Of a DNA stretch of 64,000 nucleotides, positions 44,601 to 52,338 are shown one piece after another. A program made the translations under genes and the position numbers. Below the pieces are notes generated by a model. That model was not told the DNA's origin. It searched no databases and saw only the letters and a program-made list of their open reading frames with translations. The DNA is from Perlabentimonas sp964554585 (GTDB taxonomy: Bacteria; Bacteroidota; Bacteroidia; Bacteroidales; Tenuifilaceae): the NCBI GenBank assembly GCA_964554585.1, contig CAZKPD010000001.1:37367-101366 (forward strand), written 5' to 3'. The stretch's first letter is position 1, and each line of letters opens with the position of its first letter.

Positions 44601-46267
44601 ATATGGTAGAATCGCGTAATGGTTCGGTTTAAAGCATCAGTAGCTTCTAACCTATAAATGCCACTCTCCAAATCATTATAGACTACTGTTTCGGTAAAAA
44701 TACCCGAATCAATAATATCGCCCCCAACCTGTCCGAAGGTATAGGTATAGGGCTCCTCACCGCCTGCAAACCCGTTGAGGGTAAGCATACCGTTTTCATC
44801 GCTATGGCAGGTAATATCCGAAATGGTTACCAAAGCCCTAAGGTTGATGTGTTTGGCTAGGAAGGCATTTTGATCACCCTCACGATTTAAAAGAAACTCA
44901 CCTACCTGTAAAGGATTACTAGAGTATGAGCCTGCAATAATTGTGTTGCCAACCCAATCGACCTGGCAAACAAGAGCATTATTATCACCCGCTCCATGGG
45001 TTTGAGCGTAACCCAAGTAGTTGCCGTTTGCGTCAAAGTTTATTATTAAAGCTTCAGTACCTCCCCCACTTATTAGAGTGTCCTGTATACCATTTTCATC
45101 ACCTAAATATACTGTTCCTTTAGCATAGCCAGCTAATGAGACAACGCCATTGTTTATGCTAAGCCCATGGCTCCTTTCTTCGCCTAGGCCACCCCATCGT
45201 TTGGCCCAAACCACAACTCCATTCTTGTCATATTTTGCAATATAGCCATCAAAATTACCTATTGCAGAGAGGGAGATGGTTTTATCGTTATTGTAACTTG
45301 GAAAGGTAACGCTATTTCTAAAACGACCTGCAAAGTATGAATTGCCTTCAGGATCACAAGCTGTGTTCTCTGCACCATAAAGTTCTTGACTTTCAATATG
45401 ATTATACCATACAACTTCAGCATTATCGTTTATTTTTAAAAACACCTGTTGGTATGAAGCACTTGATGCATTGATGGTCCCATGTTGGGGTATTGTTATA
45501 TGCTGCTGGAAGTTTAATGCGGTAGTATATCCTTCATCCAGACAACGATTAATACCACAGTCAGCACGAACCCATGGAGAAACAAATGCAATAGCCTTCT
45601 CTGTTTCACCAGATTCATTAAGTATGGCTGTAAAACTCTGAGTCTCGCCAGTAGGAGCCGAAAAGCTATAACCATTGCCTAAATTTAATGTGCCACCCCG
45701 CCAAATTCCTGAGATTACGATATTTCCCATTTGATTTGAGGAAACACCAAACATCCTGTCTTCTGTAGGGGAACCATAACTTTTTGCAAACAATAGTTTG
45801 CCATCGGAATTAAATTTTGCCAAGAAGTGATCCCAACTCCCTTGGGCTACAAAAGAGGCGTTATTCCCATCCGTACTTCTTATGATAAAAGGATCAGATT
45901 CAGTCCCTTTATAGCTTCCAACCACATAAACATTATTGTTTGCATCTGCGTGGATTTGCTTAAGGTTGGAAGCTTGGTTATCCCCAAAGCCTAGCACCCA
46001 TAGCACAGTCCCCTCAGGGCTATATTTTGCCAAATATGGGAGATTAGCAGTTGATCCAACAAGTTCGATTTGGGGGTCGGAGTTGCCAAAAATTGCATTG
46101 CCCTTATGAGTGCCTCCAATATAGATATTCCCATCACTATCTTGTGCGATGGCCTCTGAAAGGTGAGATGTTCCTCCGGTAATATTGGTTGCCCAAGACC
46201 AATTTTGCGAAAATCCTGTTGAAGTGACTATAAGGATTAGGAAAAAAGCTAAGTTTATCTTTTTCAT
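41663..46267 (-). CDS. Giant type IX secreted surface protein with propeller, SprB-like and Ig-like repeats
   Basis: 1534 residues. Signal peptide (about 1-20, LAFFLILIVTSTGFSQ). Residues about 20-480 hold SBBP-like propeller repeats (IYIGGTHKGNAIFGN, NIVISGIWRGGTL). Residues about 480-870 hold SprB-type repeats with the T-V-T-D-A-N-G-C signature (GIYSVTVTDANGCTATETF). Two tandem modules (about 976-1215 and 1216-1450) follow. The last about 80 residues (ATPYPNPFGNEIYIE, STLKPGIYIITF) are a type A C-terminal sorting domain. Cargo of this kind crosses the outer membrane by the type IX system and is lost or anchored to the surface. Its role may be adhesion or gliding. Confidence 0.85.
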   Translation of the reverse strand: MKKINLAFFLILIVTSTGFSQNWSWATNITGGTSHLSEAIAQDSDGNIYIGGTHKGNAIFGNSDPQIELVGSTANLPYLAKYSPEGTVLWVLGFGDNQASNLKQIHADANNNVYVVGSYKGTESDPFIIRSTDGNNASFVAQGSWDHFLAKFNSDGKLLFAKSYGSPTEDRMFGVSSNQMGNIVISGIWRGGTLNLGNGYSFSAPTGETQSFTAILNESGETEKAIAFVSPWVRADCGINRCLDEGYTTALNFQQHITIPQHGTINASSASYQQVFLKINDNAEVVWYNHIESQELYGAENTACDPEGNSYFAGRFRNSVTFPSYNNDKTISLSAIGNFDGYIAKYDKNGVVVWAKRWGGLGEERSHGLSINNGVVSLAGYAKGTVYLGDENGIQDTLISGGGTEALIINFDANGNYLGYAQTHGAGDNNALVCQVDWVGNTIIAGSYSSNPLQVGEFLLNREGDQNAFLAKHINLRALVTISDITCHSDENGMLTLNGFAGGEEPYTYTFGQVGGDIIDSGIFTETVVYNDLESGIYRLEATDALNRTITRFYHIIAPEPIQINSTLTHVNGCYGNDNGAITLTVTGGTGDYTFFWDIVRGYGIAPTTQNQGSLTAGIYSVTVTDANGCTATETFELTQPERINFGGSTVTNNTSTSSPNGAINLTVNKGAEPYSYNWKKPNGEESNSQNLTGIRGGAYVLYLEDANGCNVDTVFNVLDQGLFNAYIVDIKNPKCKGGADGSVTIDFENITGNITIEWSNGQTDVITATNLSAGEYWVTVTDDMGTPGDDSDDFALTIPVLVGEPLYALDVHATVIKTTCPTDNDGSILLTVNGCSAPYEFNWSTTNGSGIVVDEKDQFNLSVGSYTYNVTDQYGCIVNSSVQVSSTYSAPSFTIDIQPDNNVCQGTEVEISVSPGFNYLFVIDDIPQGGYSPNTTLTITDPMDGMRVKVIGMNTAGCTKESEEITLNVTLNVGIPMFVQGSTQLCEGSTETYTATAENAEFIVYSLVSGSATVNPITGEVTDITENFTIAATAYGFNNCGEEYVELDVIVNPIPTPVISTTDPLEWLENEVINVAISTDIADAEAYQWFHNDDPISGATQSSYLATQEGIYTVEATLLGCTGLSNEIEITLIPVYTIAFNVAGENDEPIENAEITIEGYQPLYTNDIGNATINLPNGDYTFQVSATCYHTFNGTFEVDNSPQMVEVTLNAYPVPVFIAGPEMLCAGATETYTAVAEGNLIMIYTIVNGSATVDSATGLVTNITDDFTIRATASFANGCQKYAEMTVTVNPIPTPTISTTDPLVWTEGDAISVTFVVDITDGEAYQWFRNDEPISGATQSSYQATQEGVYSVEVTKLGCMGVSNTLEITVTPVDTYTVSFYVTNDKGNAVKNAEITIAGYTPIVSDNDGFTYIDLPNGNYTFTVTANDHEGYSNSFEVDGVNITIPVELIYVSIPTEQLIGATPYPNPFGNEIYIENAQLVKRVIISSITGHKIAETTLTDSKLNTSTLKPGIYIITFIGHEGKMAIHKMIKQ
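41915..43341 (-). repeat. Tandem internal duplication within the giant secreted protein gene
   Basis: Two consecutive modules of about 240 codons, 42629-43341 and 41915-42628, both contain the order ATP-like strand, PIPTPVISTTDPL/PIPTPTISTTDPL, SGATQSSY-ATQEG, and a carboxypeptidase-like segment (ENAEITIEGY / KNAEITIAGY). At the DNA level stretches are nearly identical, so the pair is a recent duplication or under concerted change. Confidence 0.75.
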
Positions 46268-46320
46268 ATTTAGTGATTTTTTGTGTCTTTATATGGTACA
46301 TGTCTATACGTAAAAGCCTC

Positions 46321-46328
46321 TATCTTTG
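46321..46328 (+). promoter_or_regulatory. Bacteroidota -7 element upstream of the sulfotransferase genes
   Basis: TATCTTTG matches TAnnTTTG. It also argues against translation from the more upstream in-frame start at 46283, which would lie before the transcription start. Confidence 0.45.
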
Positions 46329-46393
46329 ATACGAAGTTAAGCATTTGTTACATGCAATTGCAATATAATTTGATGAACCAGATTTTTTTAAAG

Positions 46394-47305
46394 ATGAACG
46401 ACTCGGAAAGTAAGTATATTATTCATATTGGATTTCCTAAAACAGCAACCACTTGGTTTCAAACAGAGCTATATCCAAAACTTTCAAATCGACAGTATAT
46501 TAAGCATCGAGATTTTCGTCGAATTTTTACTGAAGAATTCCCTTTTCAATATGAATATAGAGAAAATATAGTTTCTGAGAACTTTGGTTGTGAACCTCTT
46601 CTTGTCTGTGATGAAACAATCATAGGTAACAATCCTTTTGTTGTAATTGAATCCCTGAATAGGATAAAACAAGCATTTCCTAATTGTAAAATTGTGCTGT
46701 TTATAAGAAATCAATTGGATTCTATAGTATCAAAGTATTCACAGTATGTTTTTAAAGGATTTGGAACAGAAAGTGCAAATAAGTTTGTTACTATTGATCC
46801 TCATTGGCAACGGATTACTAATTTTCAGAAATTTCAACCTGAGCATTTGTGCTATGACAAAATAATCACACATTTATACAAACTATTTGGGAAAGAAAAC
46901 GTTTTTTTATATCTTTTTGAAGACTTTGTGAAAAATCCAAGAGGATTTGTAGCCGGGTATTTGGCAGAGCATAATCTTGTGGTAGATACTGAGATTAAAT
47001 TTACTCCAAAGAATGAGGGTTTAAGGAAAGGGTTATATCCTGTTGTTCGTTTTTTTAATATTTTCACTAAGTACAAAAGAAGGGATAAGTATTATCTAAT
47101 TCATATTCCCTTCTGGATGCAGTTTTGTAAAAAGTTCTATAAATGGCTAAACAGTTTTAGGATATTTGGGGGACCACCTGAAATTCGTAATATTTTAAAT
47201 AAAAAAAATTTACTGGCGTTGGAAGATCTTTATAAGGAGAGTAATCAGCATTTAATCCCCATTTTTGGTAGAGAAAAGTTAATGCGGTACAAATACCCAA
47301 TCTAA
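46394..47305 (+). CDS. Sulfotransferase-like protein, first of a tandem pair
   Basis: 303 residues from ATG 46394; this start gives the same spacing before the P-loop as in the next gene, and earlier in-frame starts precede the predicted promoter. The PAPS 5'-phosphosulfate loop reads HIGFPKTATTWFQTELYP and the 3'-phosphate loop reads LFIRNQLDSIVSKYSQY. Sulfotransferases of this fold move sulfate from PAPS to a sugar or other acceptor. With adjacent glycosyltransferases, a surface-glycan acceptor is likely. The region is AT-rich. The catalytic base His is not assignable by eye. Confidence 0.8.
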   Translation: MNDSESKYIIHIGFPKTATTWFQTELYPKLSNRQYIKHRDFRRIFTEEFPFQYEYRENIVSENFGCEPLLVCDETIIGNNPFVVIESLNRIKQAFPNCKIVLFIRNQLDSIVSKYSQYVFKGFGTESANKFVTIDPHWQRITNFQKFQPEHLCYDKIITHLYKLFGKENVFLYLFEDFVKNPRGFVAGYLAEHNLVVDTEIKFTPKNEGLRKGLYPVVRFFNIFTKYKRRDKYYLIHIPFWMQFCKKFYKWLNSFRIFGGPPEIRNILNKKNLLALEDLYKESNQHLIPIFGREKLMRYKYPI

Positions 47306-47361
47306 TTTGGACAGAAATACCGCTAATATTGTGAGGAATTCTATCTAAAAGTTAAATTCAT

Positions 47362-48285
47362 ATGCCTGCTACAGACATAAAAAGCATTATTCATATAGGT
47401 TACCCCAAGACAGGAACTACTTGGTTTCAACAAGAACTGTTCCCCAAAGCGAAAAACGGATATTTTATACATCACAGCCTAGTCAAGGAGCATATTATCA
47501 GTCCTTATGAATTCGATTATAAACCAACAAATGACTTCTTGAAGGATTTAGCAGGGAGAAATATTATTATTAGCGAAGAGAATTTGATTGGTAGTATTCA
47601 GGATGGTGGGATGTATGGGTTGCATACCAAGGAAATGGCGCATAGATTAAAGGTCCTTTTTCCTAGCGGCAAAATTATACTTTTTCTACGTAATCAGGTA
47701 AGCGCTATTGCCTCTGGTTATGTTCAGTACATTAAGATGGGGGGGAATTATAGCGTAAAGAAATATCTTTTTGACAAGAATTATGAGTTCACGGCTCGTC
47801 GAAGGTTATTCCAATTTGATTTTTTTAAATTCGATAAAGTGGTGGAACTTTACAATACCCTTTTTGGAGAAGATAATGTTTACGTTTACCTCTATGAGGA
47901 TTTTGCAAAGAATCCCAAGGAATTTATAGCCGATTTTGTAGAAACCCACAAACTTGAAGTAAACCTTTCGGGAATCAATTTCAGCCCAGTTAACCAGCGT
48001 TTTAACCGTAGTTTAATTCTTGTTTCCAGGGTTTTAAATAGTTTTACAAAGCGTCCTTTATTCTATAAGTACTACCTAATACATATCCCTTTTTGGTACT
48101 ATATAGCCTTAAAAATTCAGGGATTTCTTTCAAAATTTATTTTTTTTGGAAAAAAACAGACTGATGAACAGATATTAGGAAAGAAGACATGTGATTATAT
48201 TAAAATGTATTACAGCCAGTCCAATCTAAGATTGGCTGCATTGATAGGGAAACGGGAGAAGATGAAAGCTTATGGCTATTTATAA
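47362..48285 (+). CDS. Sulfotransferase-like protein, second of a tandem pair
   Basis: 307 residues. Nearly the same architecture as the preceding gene: HIGYPKTGTTWFQQELFP (PAPS 5' loop), LFLRNQVSAIASGYVQY (3' loop) and the shared stretch YYLIHIPFWYYIAL (upstream gene: YYLIHIPFWMQFCK). The two proteins clearly arose by duplication. Divergent central parts suggest separate acceptors. It follows the first gene by 56 bases on the same strand. Confidence 0.8.
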   Translation: MPATDIKSIIHIGYPKTGTTWFQQELFPKAKNGYFIHHSLVKEHIISPYEFDYKPTNDFLKDLAGRNIIISEENLIGSIQDGGMYGLHTKEMAHRLKVLFPSGKIILFLRNQVSAIASGYVQYIKMGGNYSVKKYLFDKNYEFTARRRLFQFDFFKFDKVVELYNTLFGEDNVYVYLYEDFAKNPKEFIADFVETHKLEVNLSGINFSPVNQRFNRSLILVSRVLNSFTKRPLFYKYYLIHIPFWYYIALKIQGFLSKFIFFGKKQTDEQILGKKTCDYIKMYYSQSNLRLAALIGKREKMKAYGYL

Positions 48286-48398
48286 GTATCGTACTACATT
48301 AAACGATAAAATATGCATAAGAGAACTACTATTCTTTTGAAATTAATTTCCAAGAATGAACTTAATGTTTTAAGGTTCAATACAATAAAAGAGATATA

Positions 48399-49298
48399 AT
48401 GTTTGTAATTAGGCATTTAAAACACAGGATAAAAGCATTGTACTATAAGTTGGCGCGAAATGCACTTTCTCGTCAACCATTGATAGTGGATATGAGGTGC
48501 TGCGATAATGTTTGCTCTCCTCAACTTGTTATGCCCGTACGGAATAACTATAATAGTAACCACGTACAATTTTTATTCTCCATTCCCTCCAGTCGAATTA
48601 TGGATTATCATCATTTTAGGATTTGGATAGAAACATTGATGCGATGGCAGAATGAACAGCAAACTATAGGGGTACTCGAAAGTCCTTCCTTTCAATATTT
48701 ACAACATTTTTATTCAGGTTATCGACCTAAGACAGTTGCAGATTTTCTTCATCTTAATTCTAATCAAGCAGCATTAAGCTCATCACAATCTCGATATTTT
48801 AGTTCTCTTCCCGAAAATGAAATAAAGCCATGGTCTCCAATGACTTTGCAAGAGAACTATGTGAGGCGTATAAATACGATGAAGCATGAGTTTTCCAAGC
48901 ATAAACTCGGCAGATATGCTAATTCAGATGGCTTTAAGACATTTGGGCCTGCCTCAGAGAAATTAATTAGAAATGAGTATCATAGGCTCATCAGTACCTT
49001 TGAGTCACTACGTATTCACGGATTTATTGAAAAATATGGATATCCTACGGCTAACGTTTTTGTTAGTGACAATAACTACATGATTACCCCTAAACATGGC
49101 TGGCATCGTACCGCAGCTATGATTGCATTAGGCTATAAGGAAATCCCTTTTTTGCTGCGCTTAGATAAAGACAGTATAGTTAGGCGGGAAGAGGTTAAAA
49201 ATTGGCATCATGTTAAGTCCGGATTATATACAGAAGAACAGGCCTTAAACATTTTTGATAAACGTTTTGTCCCTCTTGTTGATTCTCTTGACTCTTAA
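48399..49298 (+). CDS. ParB-like hypothetical protein in a polysaccharide island
   Basis: 299 residues, no signal peptide. A C-terminal stretch (about 205-265) has KYGYPTANVFVSDNNYMITPK then HGWHRTAAMIALGYKEIPF, which resembles the catalytic core of ParB/sulfiredoxin-fold proteins (G-x-HR-x2-A-x2-ALG). Proteins of this form are seen in surface-polysaccharide clusters, where their role is unknown. The ParB reading rests on that one motif. A divergent N-terminal region has no recognised domain. Its end overlaps the convergent glycosyltransferase gene by 54 bases. Confidence 0.6.
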   Translation: MFVIRHLKHRIKALYYKLARNALSRQPLIVDMRCCDNVCSPQLVMPVRNNYNSNHVQFLFSIPSSRIMDYHHFRIWIETLMRWQNEQQTIGVLESPSFQYLQHFYSGYRPKTVADFLHLNSNQAALSSSQSRYFSSLPENEIKPWSPMTLQENYVRRINTMKHEFSKHKLGRYANSDGFKTFGPASEKLIRNEYHRLISTFESLRIHGFIEKYGYPTANVFVSDNNYMITPKHGWHRTAAMIALGYKEIPFLLRLDKDSIVRREEVKNWHHVKSGLYTEEQALNIFDKRFVPLVDSLDS

Positions 49299-50081
49299 TT
49301 TAAGTAAACTGCCGAGGAATTTGATTGAGTCATATAAAATAAACCAACAGTTGGCTACCGGGTTACCAAGGCTAAAACATAATGCTATCCGTAATTTAAG
49401 AGAATTTTTTTGCTGATCTCTAGCGTACTTTCGTGAGATGCTATTCTGATGGTATCTAAACTTTACCAATTTCTGCTCTAAAATTTCTACCTTAAATTGG
49501 TTGGTTACTTTCAACCATAAATGATAATCTTCGGAGTGTAAGAACCTATCACTATAACCACCTAGGGTATCCATTACCTCTTTGCGAATCAGGATGGAGG
49601 AATGGCAAAAAAGGTTTTTACGACCTAGACGTTGCTTTACCGCTTTATATCCTAAAAGTTTACCATTGTTAAAGGCTTTTTTATCAATAAGGACTTCTCC
49701 CTTTTCGTTGATAATCTCAACGGATGTTCCTAAAAGAGTTAATGAAGAATCGTTATTAAAAGCCTTCTCTTGGATTTCTAACTTTTCAGGCAACCATATA
49801 TCATCAGCATCAATACGAGCAATTAGAGGTCCTATGCAATGCTTTAATCCTGCGTTGAGTGCAGGAACAATCCCCGTTTCATTGCAGTTTATGCTTTTAA
49901 TCCTCTCATCTTTCTTTATATATTCGGCTATGATATGGGGGGTGTTATCAGAGGACCCATTATCTACTATAATTAGTTCCCAGTTCTTATAGGTTTGTGT
50001 AATAATCGAATTAATGGCGAGTGAAAGATATTTTTCACCATTAAGAACAGGGAGAACTATACTTATTAAAGGTTTTTTCAT
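49245..50081 (-). CDS. Glycosyltransferase family 2 (third gene of the reverse cluster)
   Basis: 278 residues. GT-A fold: ISIVLPVLNGEKYLSLAINS, ELIIVDNGSSDNTPHI, and the metal-binding DxD (IARIDADDIW) are present. HSEDYHLWLKVTNQF contributes the catalytic Asp region. It starts four bases before the stop of the upstream GT2 gene, so the pair is coupled. Cytoplasmic or membrane-associated addition of one sugar from a nucleotide-sugar donor; donor and acceptor unknown. Its 3' end overlaps the convergent ParB-like gene. Confidence 0.9.
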   Translation of the reverse strand: MKKPLISIVLPVLNGEKYLSLAINSIITQTYKNWELIIVDNGSSDNTPHIIAEYIKKDERIKSINCNETGIVPALNAGLKHCIGPLIARIDADDIWLPEKLEIQEKAFNNDSSLTLLGTSVEIINEKGEVLIDKKAFNNGKLLGYKAVKQRLGRKNLFCHSSILIRKEVMDTLGGYSDRFLHSEDYHLWLKVTNQFKVEILEQKLVKFRYHQNSISRKYARDQQKNSLKLRIALCFSLGNPVANCWFILYDSIKFLGSLLKLRVKRINKRDKTFIKNV

Positions 50082-50953
50082 TGCTCTGTAAATCTATCTG
50101 TAAGCCGGCTTATCCTATTAATTTTAAAAGGAATGGTTAAGCTGAGGAAGAAAATAAAACCTATTTTAGATGTTGCCCTAAGGGCAGACCAGTAAAGATA
50201 AGCTGATAGCGCTCTTGTGTAGATGGTTATTAAGGTATTTCCTTTACCAAATATTTTTCTCCTCTGATTAGAGATACCTTTTTGAACCCGAAGCATGTGG
50301 TGAATATTTCGGTTTTGATTGTCAACCCTATAATAGGTAAGAGTCTGAGGTAAGTTCTTAATGGTGACTCCGTTTTTAACCATCTCCGCAAAAAGCACAT
50401 ACTCTTCAAAGCCAAAAAACTCTTGTTTATACCTAGTTTGTAATAACACCTCTTTTCGAGAGGTGAATGAACCATTGGAAAGGGTAATGATGCCTTTTTG
50501 GATACCCTTGTTTATTTTGTGGACAGAGATTGGGAACGATGATTTACCTACAACCTTTTTTAAGGTGTTATTGTAGTAGTATGTATTAGAACCAATGATA
50601 TCAACCTCGGGATTGGCACATAGGTAGTTGTATTCTAATTCAACCCTTTTCTCATGTAAAAAGTCATCAGGGTCAATTCTTAGCACTAAGTCTCCTTTAG
50701 ATTCCTCAATGGCCAAGTTGATGGCATTTGCAAAACCGATATTCCTTTCTAGTTCAATGATTGTAATTGGGCAAGGGTACTGTTTTTCCCATTTGTGTAT
50801 TATTTTCATTGAATCATCAGTAGATGCATCATCCACTATCACCAATTCGGTTGGGAGTAATGATGATTCTTTTACACTTTTAAAGAAATCATCTAGAAAA
50901 GGAGCATTATTAAAATTAGCTGTAACAATAGATATGGTTAAAGTCTCATTCAT
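50078..50953 (-). CDS. Glycosyltransferase family 2 (second gene of the reverse cluster)
   Basis: 291 residues from ATG 50953 (NETLTISIVTANFNNAPFLD); an upstream in-frame ATG at 51025 lies in the previous gene. GT-A signatures: VTANFNNAPFLDDFFKS, VIVDDASTDDSMKII, DLVLRIDPDDFLH. The start ATG overlaps the upstream gene's last codons (AATGAATGA), so translation is coupled. Together with the two flanking transferases it forms a three-gene operon. Confidence 0.88.
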   Translation of the reverse strand: MNETLTISIVTANFNNAPFLDDFFKSVKESSLLPTELVIVDDASTDDSMKIIHKWEKQYPCPITIIELERNIGFANAINLAIEESKGDLVLRIDPDDFLHEKRVELEYNYLCANPEVDIIGSNTYYYNNTLKKVVGKSSFPISVHKINKGIQKGIITLSNGSFTSRKEVLLQTRYKQEFFGFEEYVLFAEMVKNGVTIKNLPQTLTYYRVDNQNRNIHHMLRVQKGISNQRRKIFGKGNTLITIYTRALSAYLYWSALRATSKIGFIFFLSLTIPFKINRISRLTDRFTEQ

Positions 50954-52109
50954 TTTCAATCCCTTTTCTAATTTCAGTCCAAACCCTTTCAAATGAGAAA
51001 TTTTGTTGAGCAAATTCTGAGGCATTGACTGAAACCTGTTGCATTAAATCCCTATTAGTACAAAGTCTATCAAGTATGCTGTTAAGTTTATCAATATCAG
51101 AGTACAAAAATCCTGTAACTCCATCTTTTATAATAAAATCTTTAAAACCCGGCAGCTCTCTAACAACCGGGATAACGCCACAGGCCATAGCTTCGAGAAT
51201 AACATTGGGAGTTCCTTCAGTCCTAGAATTGAGTAAAAGTATATCAGCATTAGCATATACTGTTTGTATTCCCTCTTGTGGATAAAGGAATGATAGCTTA
51301 TTGACCAGCAACTCTCTACCATAAGCCATAAGGTTATCCATCTCAATTTTCATTGTTTCAGCATCGAAATAATTTGGCAGTTGAGGGTTAGTTGCAATTT
51401 GGTACTTAAAAGGGATGGTAAGAGTTGATAGCTTCTCAAAGAGTTCCTCAAAACCCTTTCTTTTTATTATAAAACCTACGGATAAAAGGGATAGGCTGGC
51501 TTCAGGTATACTCTCCTTATTCTTATGCCTTTGATTAGAATTAAACTTGGCTGTATCCAACCCTTGAACCATTAGGATTGTATTTTGATTTTTTTTAACT
51601 TTAAGAGCATCCCAATCTTGCAAGAAAACAGGATTAATGGCATGGTAGAGATTTGCAGATGTGATTGTTTTTTTTCTAAAATAGTTCTTAGTGCCTTTAG
51701 AAGAAACTAAAGTTTTTGGATCATCATCGCCCATTAGTGTAGAACGAAAAATAATTTTTATTCCAGAAAGTTTAGCCCCTATTATAACAAAAAAAATTCC
51801 AACGAAATGTGCTCCAATAATATAAACAACACTACTAGTAAGACCTAAATAGAAGCAAATAGGAGCAACCCAGAATAAAGAAAGAATTTTAGTAAAAAAG
51901 TTTTTATTAAACCAACCAACTTGGATAATATGCTCTTTGGAAGTGTTGAGTATGCGTTTATTTACTCCATTATAAGCCAATACCTTTGCGTTTTCTCCGA
52001 TACTATTAAGGTATATGGTCCAATTATATGCATTGTTCCCACCTCCAAATGAATATGGGATGGTATAGGCTGTAACAATAAGTACTCTCTTTTTTCTATT
52101 CCTAAACAC
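50946..52109 (-). CDS. Glycosyltransferase family 4 (GT-B), first gene of the reverse cluster
   Basis: 387 residues. The start is GTG at 52109. It has the GT-B layout: an N-terminal Rossmann half (VLIVTAYTIPYSFGGGNNAY), and a C-terminal half with NADILLLNSRTEGTPNVILEAMACGVIPV, the E-x7-E signature of GT4 enzymes, and LPGFKDFIIKDGVTGFLY. It adds a sugar with retention of configuration from a nucleotide-sugar. A short upstream reading frame precedes it. It opens an operon with two GT2 genes. Confidence 0.88.
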   Translation of the reverse strand: MFRNRKKRVLIVTAYTIPYSFGGGNNAYNWTIYLNSIGENAKVLAYNGVNKRILNTSKEHIIQVGWFNKNFFTKILSLFWVAPICFYLGLTSSVVYIIGAHFVGIFFVIIGAKLSGIKIIFRSTLMGDDDPKTLVSSKGTKNYFRKKTITSANLYHAINPVFLQDWDALKVKKNQNTILMVQGLDTAKFNSNQRHKNKESIPEASLSLLSVGFIIKRKGFEELFEKLSTLTIPFKYQIATNPQLPNYFDAETMKIEMDNLMAYGRELLVNKLSFLYPQEGIQTVYANADILLLNSRTEGTPNVILEAMACGVIPVVRELPGFKDFIIKDGVTGFLYSDIDKLNSILDRLCTNRDLMQQVSVNASEFAQQNFSFERVWTEIRKGIENE

Positions 52110-52137
52110 TTTTCCTATTTATCATTGTTCCTCCCAA

Positions 52138-52145
52138 CAAATTTA
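52138..52145 (-). promoter_or_regulatory. Bacteroidota -7 element upstream of the glycosyltransferase operon
   Basis: On the minus strand this reads TAAATTTG, an exact TAnnTTTG match, giving a leader of about 25 nt to the GTG at 52109. Confidence 0.4.
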
Positions 52146-52285
52146 AGACTATTGTACCATAACTGCTTACTAAATCAGCTGCGATATTGTTCGGGGGTAG
52201 AAAAAGGAGATTAATTGGATTAAAGTTTTAGTATTCAAATGGGTAATTTGAAAAAAGAAATACGAATGGGGTTGTTTCATTTCTG

Positions 52286-52293
52286 TAAATTTG
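52286..52293 (+). promoter_or_regulatory. Bacteroidota -7 element upstream of the 244-residue hypothetical gene
   Basis: TAAATTTG matches TAnnTTTG; the start codon is 46 bases downstream. No reliable -33 box. Confidence 0.4.
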
Positions 52294-52338
52294 TATATTC
52301 GCACCAACGATATGCTGATACTTCATCCGTAACCTTGT

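Noticed and set aside
46283..46393. N-terminal extension of the first sulfotransferase
   Set aside because: Its start lies before the likely promoter and the second gene's start matches ATG 46394 in spacing to the PAPS loop.
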